NCBI GenBank assembly: GCA_025352145.1
Contig: JANXTY010000018.1
Span: forward strand, 38,060-102,059
DNA length: 64,000 nt
Reading direction: 5' to 3'
Source: Oxalobacteraceae bacterium
Lineage (GTDB): Bacteria > Pseudomonadota > Gammaproteobacteria > Burkholderiales > Burkholderiaceae_D
Made by a program: the position numbers and the translations under genes. Shown here one piece after another: positions 28,338 to 36,916 of this stretch. The notes beneath the pieces are model-generated. The model saw only the letters and a program-made list of their open reading frames with translations, ran no database searches and had not been told where the DNA came from. Numbering within the stretch: the stretch's first letter is position 1; each line of letters opens with the position of its first letter.

Positions 28338-28391
28338 ATGGAGCAAAATGAACGCAGCACTTGCTTATCACTATCAATTAATTACAGGTAA
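28338..28391 (+). other. possible 17-codon leader reading frame
   Basis: ATG at 28338 follows AGGAGG by 10 bases and encodes 17 residues (MEQNERSTCLSLSINYR). A second ATG at 28348 in another frame encodes 19 residues ending at 28407. Either could be a leader peptide; both could be chance or remnants. Confidence 0.25.
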
Positions 28392-28512
28392 GAAACTTTT
28401 GGTGTAAGCCGAGGCAGTCGATGTTGCCAAGATACTTTTATTTAACGGCTTTCCCCATTTTTAAAAAATTAATGCGTCTCAACCATGATTAAGACGCGCA
28501 CAGGAGAATGCA

Positions 28513-29850
28513 TTGAAGACAAAAAATGTACGTGTCAGCGGCCTTTGTGCCGTACTACTCATGCTGACAGCTTGCGGAGGCAATTCCGAGTCCGAGAATG
28601 CCGTCTCGTCAAGCAAGTTGCTTGCTGCCACTAACAGCGATCCTTATGTAACCGGCTGCGGCACGGAAACGAGCAACCTCACTGCATCGAAGGTCTACTA
28701 CGTGACGCCGACCGCATCTGGCAGCGGCAGCGGCACCAGCTTTTCCTCACCCATGAGCTTCAATTCTGCCCTCTCTGCGGTCGGTGCAGGGCAAATGATT
28801 CTGCTGCAACCCGGCACGTATACCGTGTCTTACACGGCAGGCGCGAAGAACACCATCGCCCTGTCGAAGTCCGGTAACGCCAACGCCAAGATTTACCTGG
28901 TGGCCGCCAACTGCGGAAAGGCCGTGATTGACTTCTCCTTCCCGGACAAGGCCTGGGTTCAGGATTCCTTCGGCCTCTCCCTCACCGGTAGCTACTGGTA
29001 TTTCAAGGGCATCGCAATCACCCGTGCCGGTTATCAGGGTGCCTACGTCACCGGCGCGCACAATACTTTCGAGAACTGTGCCTTCTATAACAACCGCAAC
29101 AGCGGACTGGAGATCAACAAGGGCGGTTCCTACACCACCGTGATCAATACCGACTCGTATCGTAACTACGACCCAAAGAAGAACGGCAGCATGGCAGACG
29201 GCTTCGCCTCCAAGCAACTGCAGGGGCCCGGCAACTTTTTTCACGGTTGCCGCTCCTGGGAAAATTCGGATGATGGCTGGGATACTTTCGACAGTCCTGA
29301 GGCCGTGGTGATCGAGAAGAGCATGACCTTCCGCAACGGCATCAATTACTGGAACAACAGCAGCTTCGCCGGTAACGGCAATGGCTTCAAACTGGGCGGC
29401 AATGGCAAAGTGGAGCACAACCGCATCACCAATTCCATCTCGTTTGGTAATCCGCACAAGGGCTTCGACCAGAACAGCAACGCGGGCGGCGTAACATTGA
29501 TCAACAATACGTCGTTCAGCAACGGGATCAATTACGGCTTCTGTAATTCGGTTAGTTCGGGTGAAAAACACCTTTTCCGCAACAACGTGTCCCTGTCGGG
29601 TACACAAGACATCTGCAATGCCGATGCGAAGAACAATTCTTGGGATAGCGGACCGGCTGCTACCAGCGCAGATTTTCTGAGTCTCGATTTGAATCAAGCA
29701 ACGCGGGCTCGGAATCCCGATGGCAGCCTGGTTTACACCACGCTGTTCCGCCTCGCCCCTGGCAGCAAGCTCATCAACGCCGGCGTGAATGCAGGAGGGT
29801 TGCCATACCTCGGCGTCGCGCCTGATCTCGGCGCCTTCGAGCGAGAATAA
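28513..29850 (+). CDS. family PL9-type pectate lyase, lipoprotein
   Basis: A 445-residue parallel beta-helix protein starting at TTG with AGGAG 6 bases before. The lipobox LTAC places the lipidated cysteine at residue 21. Asp229, Asp253, Asp254, Asp257 and Lys293 reproduce, with a constant offset of 20, the calcium ligands and catalytic base I recall for Pel9A (D209, D233, D234, D237, K273). It cleaves polygalacturonate by beta-elimination at the cell surface or in the periplasm. GC content is visibly higher than in neighbouring genes, suggesting separate acquisition. Confidence 0.87.
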   Translation: MKTKNVRVSGLCAVLLMLTACGGNSESENAVSSSKLLAATNSDPYVTGCGTETSNLTASKVYYVTPTASGSGSGTSFSSPMSFNSALSAVGAGQMILLQPGTYTVSYTAGAKNTIALSKSGNANAKIYLVAANCGKAVIDFSFPDKAWVQDSFGLSLTGSYWYFKGIAITRAGYQGAYVTGAHNTFENCAFYNNRNSGLEINKGGSYTTVINTDSYRNYDPKKNGSMADGFASKQLQGPGNFFHGCRSWENSDDGWDTFDSPEAVVIEKSMTFRNGINYWNNSSFAGNGNGFKLGGNGKVEHNRITNSISFGNPHKGFDQNSNAGGVTLINNTSFSNGINYGFCNSVSSGEKHLFRNNVSLSGTQDICNADAKNNSWDSGPAATSADFLSLDLNQATRARNPDGSLVYTTLFRLAPGSKLINAGVNAGGLPYLGVAPDLGAFERE

Positions 29851-29859
29851 AACCATGCA

Positions 29860-29880
29860 GCGGGGCGACCATCGCCCCGC
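29860..29880. terminator. GC-rich hairpin after the pectate lyase gene
   Basis: GCGGGGCGA, loop CCA, TCGCCCCGC is a perfect 9-bp stem starting 10 bases after the stop codon. No T tract follows, so termination would be weak or Rho-assisted. Confidence 0.6.
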
Positions 29881-30127
29881 TCACCATGAGATGAACGCCA
29901 GACCTCGGCGTGCGTTTTTCTGCGGAGTGCGTTTGCGGATTGCAGATCAATGCGTCAAATTGGAAAACTTCCCTCCAGATAAAAGCATCTCTCCGCCATT
30001 TCATTCTGCCTGCCATCCTCATTTTTTCATGCACCTTTCGCTACACTTATCTATACTCATGGACATTCATGGGCGATCAATCCGTCTACTGAAGAAAATA
30101 GGTTTTTCAATCCATAGGAGTTTTTTC

Positions 30128-31273
30128 ATGCAACTCAGAACCACATTGATTTCCATCGCAGGCACTCTCTCTCTTGCAATGACGGGCAATGCGCTGGCCC
30201 AAGTACAAATTGTCAAAATAGGCCACGTCTCACCTATGTCGGGAGGTCAGGCACACTATGGTCGCGACAATACTAACGGCGCCATCATGGCGATAGAAGA
30301 TTTAAATGCCAAAGGTGTCATGATCGGCGGCAAGAAAGTGAAATTCGAACTATTGGCGGAAGATGATGCGGCAGATCCCAAACAAGGAACAGCAGTGGCC
30401 CAAAAACTGGTAGACGCCAAAGTGAATGGAGTCATCGGCCACTTGAACTCCGGCACCACCATTCCTGCATCCAGAATTTATTTCGAGAACGGCATCCCGC
30501 AAATATCCCCTTCTGCCACCGCGACAAAATACACAGAAAATGGCTACAAGACGGCTTTTCGCGTCGTCGCCAATGATGCGCAATTGGGTAGCACCTTAGG
30601 AAAATATGCCGTCAATACTTTGAAAGCTAAAAACATCGCCATCATCGATGACCGCTCTGCCTATGGCCAAGGTGTCGCCGATGAATTCGCAAAATCCGCA
30701 AAAAAAACGGGGGCCAATATCATCGGCCGTCAATACACCACGGACAAAGCGACTGACTTCAACGCCATCCTGACTTCTATCAAAGCCAAAAAGCCTGACG
30801 TTATTTTTTTCGGTGGCATGGACAATATTGCGGGCCTGATGCTGCTTCAGATGAAAGCGCTCGACATCAAAGCCAAGTTCATGGGTGGTGACGGAATCTG
30901 TACCACAGGGCTACCCAAATTTGCTGGAAATGGGCTAGCAGACGATCAAGTGATTTGCGCTGAAGCCGGTGGTGTAACAGGCGATCAACAAAAAGCAATG
31001 GACGATTTTCATGCCCGCTACAAGAAAAAATTCAATCTTGAAATCCAGAACTATGCTCCTTACGTCTACGATGCAGTGATGACAATGGTAGAGGCCATGA
31101 AAAATGCGGGGTCTGCTGATCCCGCAAAGTATTTGCCGGAGCTGGCAAAGATTCACACCAAGGGAATTACAGGCAACATTGCATTTGATGCGAAAGGCGA
31201 TATCAAGGATGGCTCATTGACCTTGTACACCTACAAAGCGGGAAAACGAGACAAGATCGCGGTCGTCAAATAA
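30128..31273 (+). CDS. branched-chain amino acid-type ABC transporter substrate-binding protein
   Basis: A 381-residue periplasmic binding protein of the LivJ/type I fold. It has a signal peptide (LISIAGTLSLAMTGNALAQ), then IVKIGHVSPMSGGQAHYGRD and the mid-domain IAIIDDRSAYGQGVADEFAK. It would bind a small amino acid or amide and pass it to a Liv-type permease. No permease or ATPase gene adjoins it, so it is an orphan component. TAGGAG lies 7 bases before the ATG. Confidence 0.88.
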   Translation: MQLRTTLISIAGTLSLAMTGNALAQVQIVKIGHVSPMSGGQAHYGRDNTNGAIMAIEDLNAKGVMIGGKKVKFELLAEDDAADPKQGTAVAQKLVDAKVNGVIGHLNSGTTIPASRIYFENGIPQISPSATATKYTENGYKTAFRVVANDAQLGSTLGKYAVNTLKAKNIAIIDDRSAYGQGVADEFAKSAKKTGANIIGRQYTTDKATDFNAILTSIKAKKPDVIFFGGMDNIAGLMLLQMKALDIKAKFMGGDGICTTGLPKFAGNGLADDQVICAEAGGVTGDQQKAMDDFHARYKKKFNLEIQNYAPYVYDAVMTMVEAMKNAGSADPAKYLPELAKIHTKGITGNIAFDAKGDIKDGSLTLYTYKAGKRDKIAVVK

Positions 31274-31328
31274 TCGACACACAAGATCAGATAAACGAGA
31301 TCGCTAAGATGTAAATTGCAGCGGCAAT

Positions 31329-31358
31329 AAAAAAAGCGCTCACATGAGCGCTTTTTTT
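31329..31358. terminator. bidirectional terminator between the binding protein and cytochrome c
   Basis: GCGCTCA, loop CA, TGAGCGC is flanked by a run of seven A on the left and eight T on the right. It serves the + strand binding protein gene and the convergent cytochrome gene. Confidence 0.92.
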
Positions 31359-31379
31359 TATTCTCCATCTGTGGTCACA

Positions 31380-31688
31380 TTATTTCTGCGACAAAACCCA
31401 TTTAACCAAGGTACGGGCTTCTGCTTCAGACACTTGCGGGTTAGCCGGCATCGGCATTGTTCCCCACACCCCACTACCGCCCTTCATCACTTTTTTGGTC
31501 AGCTTATCTTCCGCCTCTTTTTGGCCCGCGTACTTTGCTGCGACATCTTTATAAGCAGGTCCAATGACCTTGCTCCCGATAGCGTGACATGCCATACAAT
31601 TTTTTGATTTTGCCAGATCAAGATTGGCCATCGCAAAATTCGATGCAAAGACCGCTATAACCATGCCTGCCGATAAAGCGTATTTCAT
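31380..31688 (-). CDS. class I c-type cytochrome (c551/c552-like)
   Basis: A 102-residue exported protein: signal peptide to about residue 21, heme motif Cys31-Met-Ala-Cys34-His35, and a distal Met ligand in WGTMPMPANPQ. It is a small periplasmic electron carrier like cytochrome c551. The start at 31688 is supported by AGGAGAAGG just upstream and by the signal peptide beginning there. Confidence 0.9.
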   Translation of the reverse strand: MKYALSAGMVIAVFASNFAMANLDLAKSKNCMACHAIGSKVIGPAYKDVAAKYAGQKEAEDKLTKKVMKGGSGVWGTMPMPANPQVSEAEARTLVKWVLSQK

Positions 31689-31857
31689 TACCTTCTCCTG
31701 ATAAATAATTAGGCCCATTCTACCGCTTTTTTCTTAAGCAAAAACCAAGGATAAGTGCTTGCTATTCAGATATAACGGATATCCCCAATTCTAGTTGACC
31801 AGTTTGATTGACCATTACACTTTTTCATCCTATGCTGCAGACAAAAAGGAGCTTGCC

Positions 31858-32091
31858 ATGCCGCTGATCATTATTATCGTGTCTCTCACCGCATTAAAAT
31901 ATTTTGAGGTCTGGCGCTTCACCGAGGTATCTTGGTGGTGGGTCACAGGCTTGATGGGCCTGGCTTTTCTTTGGTTTGAGTTTCTTGAACCATTATTAGG
32001 GCTAGACAAACGCAAAGCCCATGACGAACAGGATAAAATTCGTAAAGACCGTGTTAAAAAGGCCTTTTCAGAAAACAAAAAACGCAAATAA
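31858..32091 (+). CDS. small Trp-rich membrane protein
   Basis: A 77-residue protein with two hydrophobic stretches (LIIIIVSLTALKYF and WWWVTGLMGLAFLWFEFL) and a highly charged Lys/Arg-rich tail. It matches the small Trp-rich family I know from Burkholderiales, whose function is unknown. AAGGAG lies 6-7 bases before the ATG at 31858, which makes upstream in-frame codons unlikely starts. Confidence 0.8.
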   Translation: MPLIIIIVSLTALKYFEVWRFTEVSWWWVTGLMGLAFLWFEFLEPLLGLDKRKAHDEQDKIRKDRVKKAFSENKKRK

Positions 32092-32125
32092 AACTCCTGC
32101 GGGAAGCCACTTCACAATAATAAAA

Positions 32126-32153
32126 GCCAGAAATTTCTGGCCTTTATTTTTTT
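32126..32153. terminator. terminator between Trp-rich gene and ilvD
   Basis: The perfect palindrome GCCAGAAATTTCTGGC (32126-32141) is followed by CTTTATTTTTTT on the + strand; the other strand also reads into TTTTATTATT, so it may work both ways. Confidence 0.85.
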
Positions 32154-32180
32154 CATCCAACTCAACCCTCAACCAGCACT

Positions 32181-33866
32181 TCATCCGGTCACAGCACCCT
32201 TACTTGCAGACGAAGTCAAGGCAGCAAATTTGGCAAGTACGCCACGGGTATAACGTGGTGCAGGTGCCTTCCAGTTAGCACGCCGACGGGCGATTTCCTC
32301 ATCAGGCACGTTCAACTGGATCAATTGTTGTAAAGCGTCGATGGTGATGGAATCCCCCTCTTGAACCAAAGCGATCGTGCCACCGGCAAATGCCTCAGGC
32401 GCGACGTGACCAACCACCATGCCCCATGTGCCACCCGAGAAACGGCCATCCGTTACCAAGCCCACAGACTCGCCCAAACCCTTACCGATAATGGCCGAGG
32501 TGGGGGCCAGCATTTCAGGCATGCCGGGCGCGCCTTTTGGCCCCAGATAACGCATCACCATGACATCGCCTGCCTTGATTTGATCGCCGAGAATCGCATC
32601 CATCGCACTGTATTCATCTTCAAACACACGTGCCGGTCCGGTAATGACAGGATTTTTCAAACCCGTAATTTTGGCGACGCAACCTTCTGGCGATAGATTG
32701 CCTTTCAAAATCGCCAAATGCCCTTGCTTATATAGCGCCTTGTCAATGGGGCGAATGACATCCTGATCCGCATTCGGCGCATCGGGAACATTCGCCAATT
32801 CCTCTTCCATCGTGCGACCGGTGATCGTGATGCAATCACCGTGTAGCAACCCCGCATTCAATAGCAGCTTCATCACTTGCGGAATGCCACCGGCCTTATG
32901 CAAGTCAGTTGCGACGTACTGACCGGACGGTTTGAGGTTGCAGATAACCGGAACGTTTTGGCGCACACGTTCAAAATCATCAATGGTCCATTCCACTTCC
33001 GCCGCGTGCGCGATCGCCAGATAATGCAATACCGCGTTGGTCGATCCACCGGTCGCCATGATCAACGCTACTGCATTTTCAATCGATTTACGCGTGATGA
33101 TGTCGCGCGGCTTCAAATCAGCCTTGACCGCTTCCACAAGTACACGCGCCGATTCAGCGGCGGAGCCCGTTTTTTCCTCATCGGGATTCGCCATCGTGGA
33201 GGAATACAACAATGCCATTCCCAATGCCTCAAAAGAAGAAGACATGGTGTTTGCCGTGTACATGCCGCCACACGAACCGGATGATGGACAAGCATTTCTT
33301 TCGATGCCATCGAAATCTTCTTTCGACATACGGCCTGCCGTAAATTCACCAACCGCCTCGAATGCCGACACAATCGTTAAATCCTTGCCTTTCCAGTTGC
33401 CCGGCTTGATGGTGCCGCCATATACATAGATGCCCGGTACATTGGTGCGTGCTAGTGCGATCATGCCCCCTGGCATATTTTTATCGCAACCGCCAATCAC
33501 TACACAACCATCCATCCACTGCCCGTTGACCGCAGTTTCAATACAATCGGCGATAACTTCGCGCGAGATCAACGAATATTTCATCCCCTCGGTGCCCATC
33601 GACATGCCGTCGGAAATAGTCGGCGTGCCGAATACTTGCGGATTTCCCCCCGCTTCCTTAATCGTAGAAATGGCGATATCGGCTAGTTTCTGCAAACCGG
33701 AATTACACGGCGTAATGGTCGAATGGCCGTTGGCAATGCCGATCATCGGCTTGTCGAAATCCTCGGTCTGGTAACCCATCGCGTAGTACATAGAACGGTT
33801 TGGACTACGAGATACGCCTTGAGTGATGTTTTTTGAACGGCGGTTATATTGCGGCTTGTCTGCCAT
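32181..33866 (-). CDS. ilvD: dihydroxy-acid dehydratase IlvD
   Basis: A 561-residue IlvD/Edd-family dehydratase. Iron-sulfur ligands are Cys54 in TPCNSGLQ, the cysteine in [11 protein letters not shown] near 125 and that in [15 protein letters not shown] near 200. The C-terminal [19 protein letters not shown] is also present. It makes the 2-keto acids of isoleucine and valine synthesis. AGGAG precedes the ATG. Confidence 0.95.
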   Translation of the reverse strand: MADKPQYNRRSKNITQGVSRSPNRSMYYAMGYQTEDFDKPMIGIANGHSTITPCNSGLQKLADIAISTIKEAGGNPQVFGTPTISDGMSMGTEGMKYSLISREVIADCIETAVNGQWMDGCVVIGGCDKNMPGGMIALARTNVPGIYVYGGTIKPGNWKGKDLTIVSAFEAVGEFTAGRMSKEDFDGIERNACPSSGSCGGMYTANTMSSSFEALGMALLYSSTMANPDEEKTGSAAESARVLVEAVKADLKPRDIITRKSIENAVALIMATGGSTNAVLHYLAIAHAAEVEWTIDDFERVRQNVPVICNLKPSGQYVATDLHKAGGIPQVMKLLLNAGLLHGDCITITGRTMEEELANVPDAPNADQDVIRPIDKALYKQGHLAILKGNLSPEGCVAKITGLKNPVITGPARVFEDEYSAMDAILGDQIKAGDVMVMRYLGPKGAPGMPEMLAPTSAIIGKGLGESVGLVTDGRFSGGTWGMVVGHVAPEAFAGGTIALVQEGDSITIDALQQLIQLNVPDEEIARRRANWKAPAPRYTRGVLAKFAALTSSASKGAVTG

Positions 33867-33979
33867 GAAATTCTCCTAAATTATTAATCTGGCGCTAGAG
33901 TGCCCTGCCAGAATAGGCGTGTCAAATATATTATTTATGCACTCAAAATATAAAAAAACTATAAATTAACTTTTTTTAA

Positions 33980-34216
33980 TTATTCTGGATCTTGACTAAC
34001 CCCAATCTTGACCACAGTCACCCGACTAATGAAAAAATCGCCATCGACCACTACTCTATGCGGCATCCCAATTACATCAAACCCCGGTCCGCCTTCCTCC
34101 ACCCAAATCTGCGCCAACGCATCGAATTCTTGAGATGCCATACGCAACATTTGCGCCGAAATAACAAAACGCGCGCCCTCTTTTTGTCTCGCCACAAAAT
34201 CGTCGAGGATCGTCAT
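33980..34216 (-). CDS. small conserved-looking protein of unknown function
   Basis: A 78-residue, acidic, soluble protein; no domain recognised. The start is preceded by AAGGGAAGCG. It lies 51 bases after another small gene on the same strand (34268-34462), so the two may be co-transcribed. No signal peptide or membrane segment is visible. Confidence 0.55.
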   Translation of the reverse strand: MTILDDFVARQKEGARFVISAQMLRMASQEFDALAQIWVEEGGPGFDVIGMPHRVVVDGDFFISRVTVVKIGVSQDPE

Positions 34217-34267
34217 TTTTCGCTTCCCTTGTTATTACAATTGATCGGCAAAGTAGAGTGCCGCCGC

Positions 34268-34462
34268 TCATCGCGTATTTTGATCGGCAATACCAAGGTT
34301 GATGCCATCCCAATTTGTCACTTGACGCAAACCATTGACGTGTCCAACAAACGGAACTCTTTCGCTCCAACCGCCATCGCAGGCTGGCACAAGCCAATAG
34401 CCCTCTGCATCAAGCGCAATCCAATAACGCGGCTGATTCGTGTACTCATATAACGTGACCAT
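34268..34462 (-). CDS. small aromatic-rich protein of unknown function
   Basis: A 64-residue protein rich in Trp, Tyr and Gly (PRYWIALDAEGYWLVPACDG), resembling a single small beta domain. No family recognised. It precedes the 78-residue unknown gene on the same strand and follows minE by about 145 bases. Confidence 0.5.
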   Translation of the reverse strand: MVTLYEYTNQPRYWIALDAEGYWLVPACDGGWSERVPFVGHVNGLRQVTNWDGINLGIADQNTR

Positions 34463-34607
34463 ACGAATCCTTCGTGAATAAATAAATGAATGACGCCAGT
34501 CAGGGGAAATTTACGATAATTTTTTAACTGAATTCAAATACAAATGGCAGGATCAGGGAATCCGCCCCCACATCCTGCCATCGATATGTTCACACAATAA
34601 AACCGAT

Positions 34608-34874
34608 TTACGTACGCGTTACCGCATCCGGCAATACGACATTCACATCCAATATTTCCAAGTTACCTTGACGATCAAGCGTCAATTTAATGTCCTCTGG
34701 ATTGACCTTGGTATATTTAGAAATCACCGCAATCAGCTCTTTATGCAGCGCAGGCAAAAAATCCGGCCCGTCGCGTCCATTGCGTTCCCGAGCAATGATA
34801 ATTTGCAAGCGCTCTTTAGCAGCAGAAGCACTTTTCGGTTGCTTGTTGTTGAATAAAAACGAGAGCAAAGCCAT
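34608..34874 (-). CDS. minE: cell division topological specificity factor MinE
   Basis: An 88-residue MinE. The N-terminus [20 protein letters not shown] holds the membrane-targeting helix and the [10 protein letters not shown] segment is the anti-MinCD helix. The C-terminal part ([20 protein letters not shown]) is the dimerisation domain. The ATG at 34874 is one base after the minD stop. Confidence 0.95.
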   Translation of the reverse strand: MALLSFLFNNKQPKSASAAKERLQIIIARERNGRDGPDFLPALHKELIAVISKYTKVNPEDIKLTLDRQGNLEILDVNVVLPDAVTRT

Positions 34875-34875
34875 C

Positions 34876-35691
34876 TTACTTTCCTCCAAAAATGCGCGAG
34901 AAAATTCCCGGCTTTTCGTACGTGGTAAAACGCAGGGGAACCTCAGTGCCAAGGAAGCGCGTAATCACATCTTCATAGGCCTCGGACACGTCGCTGCCCT
35001 TCATGTGAATCGCGGGATTACCCTGGTTCGATGCATGTAAAACCGACTCCGATTCTGGGATCACGCCGATCAAGGGAATCCGCAAAATCTCTTGCACATC
35101 CGTGTAAGAAAGCATCTCGCCCGCCTCGACCCGCTTAGGTGAATAACGCGTCACCAGCAAGTACTCTTTTACCGGTTCGCCACCCGCCAATGCCCGGCGC
35201 GATTTCGCCTGGATGATACCCAGAATACGGTCGGAATCGCGCACTGAAGATACTTCAGGATTAGTCACCACGATGGCTTCATCTGCAAACGTCAATGCCA
35301 TCAAAGCACCATGCTCGATACCGGCAGGCGAATCGCAAATGATGTACTCAAAACCCATATCGATCAGGTCTTTTAAAATACGCTCGACACCTTCTTCCGA
35401 CAAGGCATCCTTGTCTCTGGTTTGCGACGCAGGCAGGATGAACAGGTTGTCGCAATGCTTGTCCTTGATCAGCGCTTGATTGAGGGTTGCCTCCTTGTTG
35501 ATGACGTTAATCAGGTCATATACAACCCGGCGCTCGCAACCCATGATCAAATCCAGATTGCGCAAACCGACATCAAAATCGAGCACCGCCGTTTTATGTC
35601 CACGCATGGCAAGACCGGAAGAAAAACTCGCGCTGGAAGTCGTCTTGCCAACACCGCCTTTACCTGAAGTTACCACAATGATTTTTGCCAC
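34876..35691 (-). CDS. minD: septum site-determining ATPase MinD
   Basis: A 271-residue ParA/MinD ATPase: deviant Walker [16 protein letters not shown], switch regions [16 protein letters not shown] and [11 protein letters not shown], and a C-terminal amphipathic membrane helix ([12 protein letters not shown]). It drives pole-to-pole Min oscillation and sits between minC and minE in one operon. Confidence 0.96.
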   Translation of the reverse strand: MAKIIVVTSGKGGVGKTTSSASFSSGLAMRGHKTAVLDFDVGLRNLDLIMGCERRVVYDLINVINKEATLNQALIKDKHCDNLFILPASQTRDKDALSEEGVERILKDLIDMGFEYIICDSPAGIEHGALMALTFADEAIVVTNPEVSSVRDSDRILGIIQAKSRRALAGGEPVKEYLLVTRYSPKRVEAGEMLSYTDVQEILRIPLIGVIPESESVLHASNQGNPAIHMKGSDVSEAYEDVITRFLGTEVPLRFTTYEKPGIFSRIFGGK

Positions 35692-35756
35692 GACGTGTCC
35701 TTTAAAAGTGCGGAAATAAAATAGGGAGAAAAAAGCTACGTTGAAGAATGAGAAAA

Positions 35757-36542
35757 CTAGCGAATCGCCTGAATATCGATGCGCTCATCAATCAGGCGAA
35801 CCTGGGCGGCATGCCGCATCAGTTCAGGCGCGAGATCGTTTTCGAAAGTGCGGTACATGCCAGCAATCGATACCAACTCGGCCTCCATGCTCATCGTATA
35901 AATACGGGCGCTAGTATTACCACTGGCACCAGCCAACGCACGGCCACGCAACGGCGCATAAATGTGAATACTGCCATCCGCAATGACCTCGGCGCCATTA
36001 CTTACCGGCGCAGTAATAATCAGATCCGAGCCACGTGCATAAATGCGCTGGCCAGCCCGCACCGGTGTGTCGATAATCATGGTCGGCACAGAAAAGGGAG
36101 CCACCTTTGCAGAAGCAGAAGCAACATTCTCGTGCGCAATTGGCTCAACCGAAATTGCCTCCACGACGATAGGTTCAAATGCCTCCTCCATTGCCGGTAT
36201 CGACAGCTTCACGTCCGCCTTTGTCGCACCGTCCAAGCTCAAACCCTGTGCCAGAATGGCTGCGTTCATCTCCTGCGGGGCATTGCGCACCGCAACGGGG
36301 TTAAGGCGATAAGATTTGAGGAGAGAGATGAGAACCGGCCAGTCAATCGCATGCGTCACACGATCTAGGGCAGCAACATCAATGACGGTAAATTCATCAT
36401 CAAAAAAATCCTCCGCACCACCTGTCATTTTTTTCAGCGCCGCATCGAGCAAAGCAGGATTCGACTCACGCAAAATGGCTGACACCGCCACAATGGTGGA
36501 TATTTTAAGTTCGATCGCATGACGGGGTTGAGCTGTTTGCAT
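35757..36542 (-). CDS. minC: septum site-determining protein MinC
   Basis: A 261-residue division inhibitor. The C-terminal beta-helix domain contains RAGQRIYARGSDLIITAPVS followed by IHIYAPLRGRALAGASG; the N-terminal FtsZ-binding domain precedes it. It is the first gene of minCDE, 65 bases ahead of minD. Confidence 0.92.
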   Translation of the reverse strand: MQTAQPRHAIELKISTIVAVSAILRESNPALLDAALKKMTGGAEDFFDDEFTVIDVAALDRVTHAIDWPVLISLLKSYRLNPVAVRNAPQEMNAAILAQGLSLDGATKADVKLSIPAMEEAFEPIVVEAISVEPIAHENVASASAKVAPFSVPTMIIDTPVRAGQRIYARGSDLIITAPVSNGAEVIADGSIHIYAPLRGRALAGASGNTSARIYTMSMEAELVSIAGMYRTFENDLAPELMRHAAQVRLIDERIDIQAIR

Positions 36543-36916
36543 AAAAACGGGTGAGTTGTGGCTCTATGATTAAGCAAGGTCAATGCCCACCAAAAATCGG
36601 CACGGGCACTTGCGAGCCGTCATTTTAAAGCAATTTAAAATTCCGCTAATGGCATTCTCTTCTGTTTCATCCATTCAACTGAAGTGAACAAGGTAGCGGA
36701 TACCCTTCGTACCAGCTGTAATATGGCCATTTCTGATACCTAACCCAATCTCATGAAGCTGCAGCCATGTAAATGCGAAATGCAGTTCGCTAGTGTTGAT
36801 TGATGGGATACGCTTCCGCACCTGCACATAGCTCAGATTTATAACGGCCGCTACGGTAAAATGCCCGATACCCCTTTATCTATGATGCACTTTTCAAGCG
36901 TATCCCAAGCACACCC
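36543..36916. other. 374-base divergent intergenic region between minC and glnS
   Basis: It should hold the promoters of minCDE (- strand) and glnS (+ strand). I see no RNA gene, repeat or clear consensus promoter. Confidence 0.5.

Larger units (their letters stand above)
27954..28512 (+). other. 559-base intergenic region upstream of the pectate lyase
   Basis: No convincing full gene. It holds an operator-like palindrome at 28250-28266, a possible extended -10 TGTGATAAT ending at 28274, and a strong Shine-Dalgarno (AGGAGG at 28322) in front of very short overlapping reading frames. The first 250 bases show nothing I can support. Confidence 0.6.

Noticed and set aside
28747..29856. A 369-codon antisense frame over the pectate lyase
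   Set aside because: It arises from the high GC and codon bias of the real gene, whose active-site residues are intact.
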